NCBI GenBank assembly: GCA_937891465.1
Contig: CALAHF010000039.1
Coordinates: 1 to 52,858 of the forward strand
DNA length: 52,858 nt
Reading direction: 5' to 3'
Source: an uncultured Verrucomicrobiales bacterium
Lineage (GTDB): Bacteria; Verrucomicrobiota; Verrucomicrobiia; Verrucomicrobiales; DEV007
Shown here: in pieces, positions 1-9,378 of the stretch
Layout of the letters: each line of letters starts with the position of its first letter
Numbering within the stretch: position 1 is the first letter of the stretch
Position numbers and translations under genes: made by a program
The notes under the pieces: model-generated
Database searches by the model: none
What the model saw: only the letters and a program-made list of their open reading frames with translations
What the model was told of the DNA's origin: nothing

Positions 1-144
1 CTGCAAGAAACGAGGGCTAACAAGCCGCGGATGATCAACTGCCTGCCCGCTCCGAGTTGAAATTCTTATGAACGTTCAAACCCTAACCCTGAAGTCGGAG
101 CGCGCTGTTGGCAGTCAGTGACATTGCTTTGACGTTGCTGAAAT

Positions 145-1842
145 CTAAATCTCCCCGTAACTCCGAAACTCTTCGGGGACGAAATCGAGGTCGCTGGCTT
201 CGCGGACGGCGAGACCGATTTGGAAATCCATGATGTCTTTGGGAATCGGATTTTGATACTCGTCGAGGCAGTCGCGCAGGGCTTCGATGGCGTCGACTTT
301 TTTCGTCTTCACAAGGCGATAAACTTTGATGGCGATGGATTGAGCTGCGCCGGGGGTGACGAGGGTGGGGATGAGATCATGCAGGATCTCGGGCATTTCT
401 TTCGGCAATTTCAGGTCGTGTTTTTTGCACAACGCGCGAATCAACCTATAGGCCTCGTCTTTTTCGTGAGCGGGGAACAGGGGGATTTTCACATCGACGC
501 GGCCGGGACGTTTCAAATCGACTTCGATCAAATCGGGGCGGCTCGAAGCAAGAATCCAGAGAATACGACCGCGGTTGCGGCCATCGGACATTTCTTTGGC
601 CATCATTCCATAAACGCGACCGGACACGCCGGAGTCGCCGGAGCCTGCGTCGCGTGACCCCAGCGCTTGATCGGCTTCGTCTACAAAGACGATGCAGCAT
701 CCAAGGGCGTGGAGAAGGTTAAAGATTTTTTCGAGATTTCCCTCAGTTGAACCGACCCAGCGATCGCGAAAATTCTTCATTTTCACCACCGGAACGCCGG
801 CTTCTCCAGCGAGGCATTCAACAATGTAGGTCTTTCCCGTTCCGACAGGGCCGCACAGCAGATACCCCATCGGCATGACTTCGAGGTCTCCCTGTTTCCA
901 CAGTTCGATATCCTGACGCACCCATTTTTTGATGGCGTCGTGCCCGTAAACGTCGTCGAGCGTTCGGGTGGGTTCGATGAACTCGATGAGCCCCTGGGAA
1001 TCCTGCTCAACGAGTTTTTTCTTCAAATCGGCGAGATCATCTTCGACGAGGGGGTCGTTCAAAAACTCCCGGGTTTTCAGCAAGCCTTCGACGGAGCCCA
1101 AGCTGGCGCCGGCGAGGCGTTGAGCGGGGAATTGTGGGTTTTCCGAAAAGTTGGCGAGTGATTTCGGATAGGTTTCTGCAAAATATCCGAAGGCTTCGGA
1201 AAGGTCATCCGCTCCCGGCATTTCGATTTCCAACTGGGCGGCTCGCTGATTCCCCGAGAGCAGGGGATGAAGATCGTTGAGGTTTTCGGTGACGAGAAAT
1301 ACGGCCAAATTCTGATCAAGGAAATGAGTTTCCTGAGACCAGGAGCGAACCACGGAGGCCATGGAACTGAGCTGGTAGTCGCGGGTTTGCCGTGACATTG
1401 GGAAAATCAAATCGGCTGCCAAAATGACAAATGCGATGTGATAATTTTTTCCGGCGATGGAGGGAGCTTCGTCGCCGGTGCGATCGGCTGGATTGATGTT
1501 CCGGAGATTCGCGCAGTATCGCAAGAAGTAGTCAAGATAGCCGATGCCCTTAACGGGGTCGTTTTTGGGAAGCTCGCGAGGATTCAGTTTCTTGAAGGTG
1601 TCGAACCCCGATTCGACCCGCAGTCCGGAACCGAGTTCGTAAGACAAAACGATATCAAATTTTTCCAGCTGATAGGCGACCAAATAATCTTTCAAATTCC
1701 CCACGCGGGCCTTCGAGGATTTGCCGGTCATGTCGGACTTATCGGCAGGCAACAGAAGCCGATCGTTCACATTTCCGTGAAGAATAAACTGGTTGTTGGC
1801 ACCTGAGAGATAGTTTGTGCGGATGGATTCGGACCAGGACAT
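145..1842 (-). CDS. AAA-family ATPase, cytosolic, function unknown
   Basis: The 565-residue protein has a complete AAA module in its C-terminal half: Walker A GPVGTGKT at about residues 331-338, Walker B ending in VDEAD at about 387-391, and a second region of homology with RPGR (about 445-448) that supplies arginine fingers. These are typical of hexameric AAA unfoldase or remodelling ATPases. Residues 1-290 match nothing I recognise; they are mixed alpha/beta without signal peptide or membrane segments and may be an inactive P-loop-like or adaptor domain. No protease domain follows, so it is not FtsH or Lon. It lies 103 bp downstream of the patatin gene on the same strand and may share its transcript. 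The ATPase call is firm; the substrate is unknown. Confidence 0.85.
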   Translation of the reverse strand: MSWSESIRTNYLSGANNQFILHGNVNDRLLLPADKSDMTGKSSKARVGNLKDYLVAYQLEKFDIVLSYELGSGLRVESGFDTFKKLNPRELPKNDPVKGIGYLDYFLRYCANLRNINPADRTGDEAPSIAGKNYHIAFVILAADLIFPMSRQTRDYQLSSMASVVRSWSQETHFLDQNLAVFLVTENLNDLHPLLSGNQRAAQLEIEMPGADDLSEAFGYFAETYPKSLANFSENPQFPAQRLAGASLGSVEGLLKTREFLNDPLVEDDLADLKKKLVEQDSQGLIEFIEPTRTLDDVYGHDAIKKWVRQDIELWKQGDLEVMPMGYLLCGPVGTGKTYIVECLAGEAGVPVVKMKNFRDRWVGSTEGNLEKIFNLLHALGCCIVFVDEADQALGSRDAGSGDSGVSGRVYGMMAKEMSDGRNRGRILWILASSRPDLIEVDLKRPGRVDVKIPLFPAHEKDEAYRLIRALCKKHDLKLPKEMPEILHDLIPTLVTPGAAQSIAIKVYRLVKTKKVDAIEALRDCLDEYQNPIPKDIMDFQIGLAVREASDLDFVPEEFRSYGEI

Positions 1843-1945
1843 GGGCAGATTCTATCGCACGACGCATTTTGATTCAACCGGCGGTTTGGGTTTGCAGCAG
1901 GGGCTCTTGGCCGAGGTTGTGGGTTTTAACCGTGGATTTTACGAA

Positions 1946-4171
1946 TCAAAAGGGCTGTCCTAAAAAGAGAAAGACGGATGGATCGAAGCCTTCGGTGAAG
2001 CCGGAACCGAGATACAACGAGCCCAGTCGGGTTTCCATTCCGATGAACGCACTTGCGCTCGGTAGAAGGGAATTAAACGCGATTTCAGAGGTGTCGGTGA
2101 AAACGTTGCCGAGTTCCAATGAGCCGCCGAGGTACCACCCTGTTCCGAGTCCGGGAGGCAGTTTCCCCATCTGCCGATAGATGAACAGGCCGCCATTGAT
2201 TCCATATTGATCCTGCAGCTGATCGACTTCGACGCCGGGCATTCTACCAAATCCACCGAGGGCCGCTTGATCATAAATCGGGAGCGGGCTGTCGCCAACA
2301 CGTCCCTCAGCAGTGGCAAAAGGTGCAACGGTGATGGCACCATGCGTGATCGGTTTTACGAAGGAGAACGTCGCTTTGTTGTAGGTTTCATCGGAGAAGA
2401 GCGCTTCGTCATTGTAGGTAAATGTGGTTTCCGTGCGCAGTCCCTTTCGAGGGAAATAGAGGCTGTCCATCGTATCGATCGTGAACGAACCGTGGAGATT
2501 CCCAGTATCAAATTGAGCAGAATTTCCGAGACCATCAATTCCGGAGAGCCGATCGACATCAATTGAACCTGCCGAGTAGCCGAATCGGATTTCGCCAATC
2601 GTTCCCAATCGCATACCCAGATCCGTGCCCCACATGGTTTCGTGTCCTCGAAATGCAAAGGCGTCGCCGTCTGCGCTTTGGCCGATGTCTTCAAAGCGTT
2701 TTCCGCCGGCGAATGGAGCGACAAAAAAGGTTCGGCTGTATTCGAGCGGCTGATAAAATTCACCGAAAATCGATTCGTCATCTCCAATTTGGGCGCGAGT
2801 TAGAAATTCGCCACCGAAGTCATTCAGCTCCCGCATTCGATACGAAAGCAGCGTCGTCATTTCGCTTTCGGATTTAAAATCGGTGTTAAAAACGAAACCG
2901 AATTTCAGATAGTTTGGCCCCCAGGACTTCTCGTGGGTATCGATTAGAAGCCCCCATTCGCCGTCTTCTTCGACAATCCGTCCGTCAACGAGCGAGTAAT
3001 TCTGGAATTGCTTGATGGCGCCCAAATTAAGCGCCAGCTGATCGAAATCGAGCGGTTCGCCTGCTTTGGATTTGATCCGTCGGCGAACGGTTTTCTCGGG
3101 AATTCGGCCAGTATCAGTGAAGCGGATGAAATCGAGGGTGATATCGCGTTCGCGAATTTTTCGCTGTTTGGAAACCTCATTAGAATGAAGCTCAGATGAA
3201 ACCGAGAGCTGAGAGAACTGGTCTCGCATCGCCATCACTGATTCATAGCCCAGTTCAATAAATGACGCTGAGTGGACAAAATCGGTCGAAAGGGCTCCCT
3301 TCAAATCAACCGCAACGTAGACATCACCTTCCTCTAACAGCGCTTTTTCGCGCGTATCATTTGCCGAGCCCATAATCCGCATCATTTGAGCGGTTATATC
3401 GAGGGCTGAAGAGTTCTGCTGAATGGGGACGACAGGCTCCGCGACATCGATGGCAATAATGATATCTACGCCCATTTTTTTTGCCGTCGAAATGGGCAAG
3501 TTCGAAACCACCAATCCATCAACAAGGAGGCGCCCGTCGTAAGTGATTGGAGTGAATGCGCCGGGGACCGACATGCTGGCGCGCATCGCCAGCGGCAGAT
3601 CTCCTTTGTCGAGGACGACCAACTCACCGGTATTGATGTCCGTCGCGATTGCTTTGAAAGGAACTCCGAGATCGTCAAAATTGTTGATGTGGGCGACGGG
3701 CAGGGCAAAACGACGCAAGGTGGCGAGCAGTTTATCTCCGGAAACCAATCCAGCGGCGAGTTTGATTTTTTTAGGCGAAATCCCGACCTCGAAATTTTGG
3801 ATCAAATTGAGCTCTTCCGCTTTTGAGCGAAAAGCTTGTTTACTGCGGGCGGGGCGATCATCGAAAAGATCATACCAGTCTGCGGTTTCGAACCAGTGCT
3901 CGATCTCGTCCGGCGGCATTCCGGCGGAATAAAGCCCACCAATGATGGCTCCCATGCTGTTCCCCACGATCGCATCGATCGGGATATTCAGTTCTTCGAG
4001 AGCCTTGAGAGCGCCGACATGGGCCGTTCCGCGGGCTGCACCACCGCTCAGCACGAGGCCGATTTTAGGGCGCGATTTTTCGGTCTGGGCGAAGATAGTT
4101 GGACACGTTGGCAGGCCTATCAAAAAAGACAGAGCCGCCACGAAAAAAGAGAAGCGTGGGCTTCGAATCAT
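1946..4171 (-). CDS. Patatin-like phospholipase with outer-membrane beta-barrel (PlpD/RssA-type)
   Basis: The 741-residue protein starts with a signal peptide (about 1-29, ending in IFAQ). A patatin domain follows: oxyanion motif GGAARG (43-48), nucleophile elbow GNSMG with Ser72, and the catalytic Asp-Gly at about 218-219. Residues 330-400 resemble one POTRA-like domain, and from about 400 to the C-terminal phenylalanine the alternating aromatic/polar pattern fits a bacterial surface antigen (Omp85/BamA-like) barrel. This architecture is the type Vd autotransporter/PlpD family, in which a lipase is displayed or released through its own barrel. The protein should act at the outer membrane or cell surface. 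It is divergent from moaC with about 110 bp between them. The patatin assignment is very safe; secretion of the lipase domain is inferred from the family. Confidence 0.9.
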   Translation of the reverse strand: MIRSPRFSFFVAALSFLIGLPTCPTIFAQTEKSRPKIGLVLSGGAARGTAHVGALKALEELNIPIDAIVGNSMGAIIGGLYSAGMPPDEIEHWFETADWYDLFDDRPARSKQAFRSKAEELNLIQNFEVGISPKKIKLAAGLVSGDKLLATLRRFALPVAHINNFDDLGVPFKAIATDINTGELVVLDKGDLPLAMRASMSVPGAFTPITYDGRLLVDGLVVSNLPISTAKKMGVDIIIAIDVAEPVVPIQQNSSALDITAQMMRIMGSANDTREKALLEEGDVYVAVDLKGALSTDFVHSASFIELGYESVMAMRDQFSQLSVSSELHSNEVSKQRKIRERDITLDFIRFTDTGRIPEKTVRRRIKSKAGEPLDFDQLALNLGAIKQFQNYSLVDGRIVEEDGEWGLLIDTHEKSWGPNYLKFGFVFNTDFKSESEMTTLLSYRMRELNDFGGEFLTRAQIGDDESIFGEFYQPLEYSRTFFVAPFAGGKRFEDIGQSADGDAFAFRGHETMWGTDLGMRLGTIGEIRFGYSAGSIDVDRLSGIDGLGNSAQFDTGNLHGSFTIDTMDSLYFPRKGLRTETTFTYNDEALFSDETYNKATFSFVKPITHGAITVAPFATAEGRVGDSPLPIYDQAALGGFGRMPGVEVDQLQDQYGINGGLFIYRQMGKLPPGLGTGWYLGGSLELGNVFTDTSEIAFNSLLPSASAFIGMETRLGSLYLGSGFTEGFDPSVFLFLGQPF

Positions 4172-4283
4172 AGAAATGTGTGTGTTTGTGTTGCTGATTC
4201 ATAACCTGCGGTGCGTGATTTGGGCAAGCGAAACTCCGTTTTCGAGTAGATCGGAAGCCGTTTTTGAATTACTCAGAGATCTC

Positions 4284-4757
4284 ATGTCAGATTCAGACTC
4301 CCAAAAACTCACTCACCTTCGCGAAGATGGTTCCGCTGCGATGGTTGATGTCGGCGATAAACCGGTAATTCGGCGAGAGGCGACGGCTTCAGGAAAAATT
4401 CTGCTTCAATCTGAAACGGTCGCTGCAATTACTGAAGGTGACGTCCCGAAAGGAGATGTGCTCGCGGTGGCTCGGGTTGCCGGGATTCAGGCTGCGAAAC
4501 GCACGGCTGATTTGATTCCGCTGTGTCATCAATTGCCACTTACGAAAGTTGCGGTGGATTTTGAAACGCTGCCGGAGAGTCAGGGAATCGGAATCCGTGC
4601 GACGGTGCGAACTGATGCAAAAACCGGGGTCGAAATGGAGGCTCTCACGGCCGTTAGCATCGCAGCGCTGACAATTTACGACATGTGCAAAGCGATCGAT
4701 AAAACGATGGCGATTAGCGAAATCACTCTCGTGGAGAAGACTAAGGCGGCGATTTAG
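4284..4757 (+). CDS. moaC: Cyclic pyranopterin monophosphate synthase MoaC
   Basis: MoaC converts the MoaA product 3',8-cyclo-7,8-dihydro-GTP to cyclic pyranopterin monophosphate in molybdenum-cofactor synthesis. The 157-residue length is standard. The sequence has [11 protein letters not shown] (active-site and substrate-binding stretch) and the [10 protein letters not shown]...YDMCKA block near the C-terminus, both diagnostic of MoaC. I chose the ATG at 4284 because it gives the usual N-terminus just before the conserved LTHL segment; a longer frame is open upstream but would overlap the divergent patatin gene. No other moa or moe gene is nearby, so it stands alone. A hairpin terminator follows about 107 bp downstream. 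No molybdenum-cofactor riboswitch was recognised in the short leader. Confidence 0.95.
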   Translation: MSDSDSQKLTHLREDGSAAMVDVGDKPVIRREATASGKILLQSETVAAITEGDVPKGDVLAVARVAGIQAAKRTADLIPLCHQLPLTKVAVDFETLPESQGIGIRATVRTDAKTGVEMEALTAVSIAALTIYDMCKAIDKTMAISEITLVEKTKAAI

Positions 4758-4863
4758 ATCAGGAGTCAGGAACCGTAACAGTCTCTGCGCCTTCGCGCCT
4801 CTGCATGCGGCATTTCACTAACACCCGCGAGAAAGTTAAGAATGCAGGGTTTCGGCCAGACAC

Positions 4864-4897
4864 AAAAAAACACGAGCCGTGAAGCTCGTGTTTTTTC
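4864..4897. terminator. Bidirectional intrinsic terminator between moaC and secDF
   Basis: A perfect 8-bp stem (ACACGAGC at 4870-4877 with GCTCGTGT at 4884-4891) has a 6-nt loop. It is preceded by a run of A (4864-4870) and followed by a run of T (4891-4896), so it can stop transcription from either strand. It lies between the convergent moaC and secDF genes. Confidence 0.9.
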
Positions 4898-4930
4898 GGT
4901 TTTGAAATAAATCAATTCGGGCTGAGAAAT

Positions 4931-7528
4931 TTACGCAGCATTCATTGGATCGATCTTCGACTGCTCGGTGTCGAGGACTTCACGGCGGAGATTGATTCCA
5001 TTCTTCCGTGCCCACCAGAGAACGATCGGCGACGCGATGAAAATCGAGGAATACGTTCCGATCATAACACCGATGATCAGTACCAATGCAAAGTTACGCA
5101 GGGCAGGACCACCGAACAAATACAACACGATGACGATGAACAAGGTCGTCACCGAAGTGAGCAATGTCCGGGCAAGGGTTGCGTTCAGGCAGTAGTTCAT
5201 GACGTCTTTTACATCACCACGCTTCGTGGCGAGACCTTCGCGAACCCGGTCGAAAACAACAATGGTGTCATTGATCGAATAACCGGCAATCGTCAGAAGC
5301 GCACCGATCGAAATCAGAGACATTTCCTGACCTAGTAGTGTCGTGACACCGGCCGTGATGATCAAGTCATGGAGCAACGCAGCAATTGCGCCGAGTGCAA
5401 AAGCGAACTCGAATCGCAATGTCACATAGAGCAAAACTGCGATGAGGCCAATTCCAAGAGCGAGCGCGGAGTTTATCAGCATTGATTTACCAACGGACGA
5501 ACCAACCGAACTGCTCTGGGAGCCGTCGAGGGTAAGTCCGTCGATGTTTGCCATAAGATGTTCCTGAATTTGCTCAGACGTGTGCTCACCTGAGCGGACG
5601 AGGAAGAAACTACTTCCGCCACCGACAGGAGTTTGCTTTTGAACGATCGGCTCCTTTTTCAGGAAATCAGCCGTTTCCAATGCTCCTTTGAGGGAATCTT
5701 CCGTTAGATTTGGCTCGGACTTAATGATGAGTGAGTCACCACCGGCCAGCTCAACTCCGCGAGGGTCGATTGCCGGGATTGCAATTACCGAAATCAGCAA
5801 AAGCACAGCTGAAACGAGGAACGCCTTCTTCCGCATACTGAGGAAGTCGATCACTTTTTCAGGCACCAGATTCATGAAGCTCAGCTTCTTAACCATGCCT
5901 GTCTCTGTCGCCCAGTTGAAGCAAACCCTGGTAACGAGAAGTGCGGAAAAGAGAGTCGCGAGAATACCGATCATCAGCGTTACGGCGAAACCTTTGACGG
6001 TTCCGACTGCAACAGCGAACAAGATAATTGCGGTAATCAATGTCGTGATATTCGCATCAATAATCGCTGAAAACGCTTTTTCGTAAGCAGTCTTGATTGC
6101 GGATGGCAGCGATTTGCCTCCGGCCATTTCCTCTCGCAATCGCTCGTAAATCAGAACGTTCGCATCAATCGCAATACCAATCGTCAGGATGATTCCGGCA
6201 ATACCCGGCAGCGTGAGAGTGAAGCCGAAAAGCGCCATCATTCCGAAGATGATCGAGATACTGACACACATGCCAATCATCGCGATGACTCCGGCCACGC
6301 GGTAGTAAATGACGATGAAAATTAGAGTCAAAATCAAACCGGCAATACCCGCGAGCATCCCTTGTTTAACCGTTTCAGCGCCCATCGAAGGGGTGATGTA
6401 GTTTGAGTATTCAACGATCAGTGGGTTTTTCAGCGGGTTGTTCAGTGCTGAAGCCAGTTCAAAAGCCTCGTCTTGCGTGAAGCTTCCGGTAATCCGGCAA
6501 CCGTCGCTGAAAGGCTCGTTGATGTTTGGCGCAGAAATAATGACGTCATCGAGAATGATCGCGAGCGGTTGATCTTTATTCTCCGCCGTTAATGGGCCCA
6601 TGATCTTGCTGCCTTCACTTGTGAACGAGACGCTGATTTCCCAGCCCTGATCACCAAAACGAGGCGAAGCGCTCTTCACTGAATCACCGGACAATTCGCG
6701 TTGCGGCTTAATTTTTACGATCCCGTAACCGCGATCGATTTCGTTTCCTTTTTTATCCAATTCCTTTTTGTAAGGAAGGGCAACGCTACCTGCAATGACG
6801 TCGTCAAGTGCGTGAACCGCGCGCGCCCGGCTTTGAACCGAACGATCTAAAACGGTGAATTCGAGTCGAGCCACTTTCTCGAGAATTGCCTTAATTTCCT
6901 CAAGCTTATCTTTTCCAAGCCCCGGAATTTGAAGGAAAACCATGTCGCTGCCCTGTTTTGTCAGCACCACTTCCTTCGTCGAAATTGCGTTGAAGCGATT
7001 CATCAACACTTTGATTGCCTCTTCCTGCAGAGCCGGTGTCACCTTTTCGCCATCATTGGGGACGATCCGGATATCCATGGAAACACCACCCTGAATCTCA
7101 ATGCCCATCTCCATTTTTTTCTCCACGAAAAACCAGATGCTCATGGCAGTCACTGCGATGGCCAAAATACTTCCCACGATTCGCTTCCGCTTGGCGATTT
7201 CAGTCGAGAAATACCAGATGAACAGCGCGAGCATACTCACACCCAAAAGGAAGACCATCTGGCCGCTGTTCTTCTCCTTTTCAACGGGAACTGGCGTTAC
7301 GGCGGGATCGCCGATGCCTTCATTCGCGTTGTCGAGGGTCTCAGTAAGTTTTGCTTTAGCAGCGTCGAGCTCTTTGATGGCATCTTCAATCGGAATTGGA
7401 GCCGGGGCGTCCACTTTTGGAGCCGGAGCGGTGGCTGGAGGCGGAGTTACTTTTCCAGCCGGTGAATCGGATGCCTCGACTTTTACCTCGGTGGCTGCTG
7501 GTTTGTCCTGTGCGTTTTGGTTTTGCAT
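4931..7528 (-). CDS. secDF: Fused protein-export membrane protein SecDF
   Basis: SecDF uses the proton gradient to help pull exported proteins through SecYEG. At 865 residues SecD and SecF are joined in one chain. Residues 1-85 form a Pro/Ala/Glu-rich extension, followed by an additional membrane helix (about 90-108) and the first SecD helix (about 118-135). The GGVSMDIRI motif begins the periplasmic P1 region. The SecD helix bundle (about 385-540) carries TIGIAIDANVLIYERLREE, and a second set with GYSINDTIVVFDRVRE marks the SecF half. Gene order tgt-yajC-secDF on the minus strand is the usual bacterial arrangement. The yajC-secDF gap is enlarged by dispersed repeats. The N-terminal extension with an extra helix is unusual compared with E. 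coli; I have seen similar extensions in this phylum but cannot verify that here. Confidence 0.96.
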   Translation of the reverse strand: MQNQNAQDKPAATEVKVEASDSPAGKVTPPPATAPAPKVDAPAPIPIEDAIKELDAAKAKLTETLDNANEGIGDPAVTPVPVEKEKNSGQMVFLLGVSMLALFIWYFSTEIAKRKRIVGSILAIAVTAMSIWFFVEKKMEMGIEIQGGVSMDIRIVPNDGEKVTPALQEEAIKVLMNRFNAISTKEVVLTKQGSDMVFLQIPGLGKDKLEEIKAILEKVARLEFTVLDRSVQSRARAVHALDDVIAGSVALPYKKELDKKGNEIDRGYGIVKIKPQRELSGDSVKSASPRFGDQGWEISVSFTSEGSKIMGPLTAENKDQPLAIILDDVIISAPNINEPFSDGCRITGSFTQDEAFELASALNNPLKNPLIVEYSNYITPSMGAETVKQGMLAGIAGLILTLIFIVIYYRVAGVIAMIGMCVSISIIFGMMALFGFTLTLPGIAGIILTIGIAIDANVLIYERLREEMAGGKSLPSAIKTAYEKAFSAIIDANITTLITAIILFAVAVGTVKGFAVTLMIGILATLFSALLVTRVCFNWATETGMVKKLSFMNLVPEKVIDFLSMRKKAFLVSAVLLLISVIAIPAIDPRGVELAGGDSLIIKSEPNLTEDSLKGALETADFLKKEPIVQKQTPVGGGSSFFLVRSGEHTSEQIQEHLMANIDGLTLDGSQSSSVGSSVGKSMLINSALALGIGLIAVLLYVTLRFEFAFALGAIAALLHDLIITAGVTTLLGQEMSLISIGALLTIAGYSINDTIVVFDRVREGLATKRGDVKDVMNYCLNATLARTLLTSVTTLFIVIVLYLFGGPALRNFALVLIIGVMIGTYSSIFIASPIVLWWARKNGINLRREVLDTEQSKIDPMNAA

Positions 7529-7556
7529 GGAGGCGTGTATTTAAAAAGGTTTTTTA

Positions 7557-7664
7557 CGATCCAATAGGGTTGGTTCGATGAATCAACAGGGTTGATTCGT
7601 GGGGCGGAAAATGACCGCTACGATCGGATAGGGTTGGTTCGTCGAATCAATAGGGTCGGTTCGT
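7557..7664. repeat. Dispersed palindromic repeat, locus 1 (two dimers, intergenic)
   Basis: Two copies of a ~45-bp dimer, starting at 7557 and 7621, are separated by about 19 bp. Each dimer is two half-units with the core ATAGGGTTGGTTCG or ACAGGGTTGATTCG, joined by TGAATC or CGAATC. The same cores occur at 12783-12952, 19128-19222, 42094-42193 and 48810-48930. Here they fill the space between yajC and secDF, inside what is normally one operon. Confidence 0.8.
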
Positions 7665-7689
7665 GAAGAGAGAAAAATCGTGCCGCAAA

Positions 7690-8091
7690 TTATTTTACGG
7701 CGCTGTGAGATTCTTCGCTTTCGTCATCGCCTTCTTCGTCAGGAAGATCTTCCGAGGCAACGCCGTCACCTTTGCTGGAAACGACGGTTGCGATACTTGA
7801 ACGATCAAACTTCATCGACAAGCCATCCGAAACTTTAACGGAAACGGTCGTTTTGGACTGACCGGAAATGATTCCATGAATCCCGCCAGCGGTGACGACT
7901 TTGTCACCAACGCCGAGGTTATTTCGCATTGCTTCAGCCGCTTTCGCCTGTTTTCGCTGGGGGCGAATCAGGATGAAGTAGAACATCACCATGATCAGAA
8001 TCATGGGAGCAAACATTCCCATACCCCCGCCTGGTTTTGGAGCTGCGCCACCTTCTTGCGCGAGAATCGTGATAAAATCTTGGAAAATCAT
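7690..8091 (-). CDS. yajC: Preprotein translocase accessory subunit YajC
   Basis: The 133-residue protein has the YajC layout: a short N-terminus, a Gly/Met-rich stretch, one membrane helix (about 27-44) ending in FILIRPQRKQ, then the cytosolic domain with GVGDKVVTAGGIHG, the family signature. The last 25 residues are strongly acidic (EDLPDEEGDDESEE), longer than in E. coli. YajC associates with SecDF, and the gene sits between tgt and secDF as in most bacteria. It begins 14 bp after the tgt stop codon, so the two are probably cotranscribed. Confidence 0.95.
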   Translation of the reverse strand: MIFQDFITILAQEGGAAPKPGGGMGMFAPMILIMVMFYFILIRPQRKQAKAAEAMRNNLGVGDKVVTAGGIHGIISGQSKTTVSVKVSDGLSMKFDRSSIATVVSSKGDGVASEDLPDEEGDDESEESHSAVK

Positions 8092-8105
8092 TGATTATTA
8101 GTAAG

Positions 8106-9245
8106 TTATGAGGTCCCGCGGTAGCGATCAATAAAATCGTTCTTAAACGCGGAAAACGAGCCGCTGTCTATAGCACGGCGGACTTGTTTCATCAAGTTCA
8201 GATAAAAGAACACATTGTGGAGGCTGAGAAGGCGTAATCCGAGGATTTCTTCGTTTTTGATAAGATGCCGAATGTAAGCACGGCTGAAGCCTTCGCAAAG
8301 CGGGTGGGTTTCGCCCGGAAGGCCAAGCGGAGTCGGGTCGTGCTCCCATTTGGCGTTTCTCAAATTCAGGGTTCCGTCGGCGGTGTAAGCGGTTCCATTT
8401 CGAGCCACGCGAGTCGGCAAAACGCAGTCGAACATGTCGATTCCCCGAGCGACAAGTTCGAGAAGTTGATCGGGCTGGCCAAGTCCCATCGCGTAGCGCG
8501 GTTTGTTCTCGGGCAAAACCGGTGCGGCAACGTCGGCGGCTTTCATCATTTCGGGAATGGGTTCGCCAACGGAAAGTCCTCCAATTGCATAGCCATCGAA
8601 ATCGAGATCGACGAGATCACGCGCTGCTTTTTCACGAAGATCGCCGTAGCAGCCACCCTGAACGATTCCGAAATAACGCTGCCGGGCTCCGTTTTCACGG
8701 GTCAGACCGTTTTTCTCAATCCACTCGCGAGCGCGGACCGCCCAACGCTGGGTGAGGTCGAGCGACTTGGACACGTATTCCTTTTCTGCCGGATACGGGG
8801 GGCATTCGTCGAGGATCATGCAAATGTCGCTACCGATTGATCGCTGAGTTTGCAGGACGGATTCAGGCGTGAGCTCAAGCGCTGAGCCATCGAGGTGACT
8901 TTTGAATTTCACGCCGTTCTCACTGATCTCGCGGAGTTTTGAGAGCGAAAAAACCTGATATCCACCGGAATCAGTCAGAATCGGGCGATCCCACTGCATG
9001 AAATTGTGCAGTCCGCCGAAGGTATCGAGCACGTCCGTGCCGGGGCGGATGAAAAGGTGATACGTGTTCCCAAGAATAATCTGGGCATCAAGCGCGGGAT
9101 CCGTCAGCTCTGTCGGGTGGACAGATTTCACCGTGCCTTTTGTCCCAACGGGCATGAACACAGGCGTCTCGACCGGTCCGTGGGCGAGCTGGAGCGTTCC
9201 CCGTCGGGCGGCGGTTTCGGTATCGGTTTTGTGAAGCGTGAACAT
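8106..9245 (-). CDS. tgt: Queuine tRNA-ribosyltransferase (tRNA-guanine transglycosylase)
   Basis: Tgt exchanges guanine 34 of Asn/Asp/His/Tyr tRNAs for the queuosine precursor preQ1. The ATG at 9245 gives 379 residues beginning MFTLHKTD, the usual N-terminus; upstream ATGs at 9266 and 9299 are possible but have no family support. The barrel motifs are present: ARRGTLQLAHGPVETPVFMP, GNTYHL, LTDSGGYQVFSL with the general-base Asp, DECPPYP, GLSVGEP and CVLPTRVARNGTA. The structural zinc site is altered: where the family has C-x-C-x2-C, this protein has E-x-H-x2-C before GFSRAY, while the distal His in SLHN is kept. Zinc could still bind through His-Cys-His with another ligand. Cotranscribed with yajC-secDF. 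Confidence 0.95.
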   Translation of the reverse strand: MFTLHKTDTETAARRGTLQLAHGPVETPVFMPVGTKGTVKSVHPTELTDPALDAQIILGNTYHLFIRPGTDVLDTFGGLHNFMQWDRPILTDSGGYQVFSLSKLREISENGVKFKSHLDGSALELTPESVLQTQRSIGSDICMILDECPPYPAEKEYVSKSLDLTQRWAVRAREWIEKNGLTRENGARQRYFGIVQGGCYGDLREKAARDLVDLDFDGYAIGGLSVGEPIPEMMKAADVAAPVLPENKPRYAMGLGQPDQLLELVARGIDMFDCVLPTRVARNGTAYTADGTLNLRNAKWEHDPTPLGLPGETHPLCEGFSRAYIRHLIKNEEILGLRLLSLHNVFFYLNLMKQVRRAIDSGSFSAFKNDFIDRYRGTS

Positions 9246-9378
9246 GAGAGCGTGCGGGCATTCCATACTCGGAAATCCGAATTTCGCCACTCTAACCAAT
9301 TATTGCAGAAAGCACCGTTTTCCTGTATAAATACCCCAAAACAAACACGCGATGAGCATGGAAATGGAATTTGGGGCG

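Noticed and set aside
4172-4283. Molybdenum-cofactor riboswitch before moaC
   Set aside because: The leader shared with the divergent patatin gene is only about 110 bp and shows none of the expected stems.
7557-7664. CRISPR-like array of short repeats
   Set aside because: Units are dimers with variable gaps, occur in both orientations and at other loci; there are no regular unique spacers and no cas genes.
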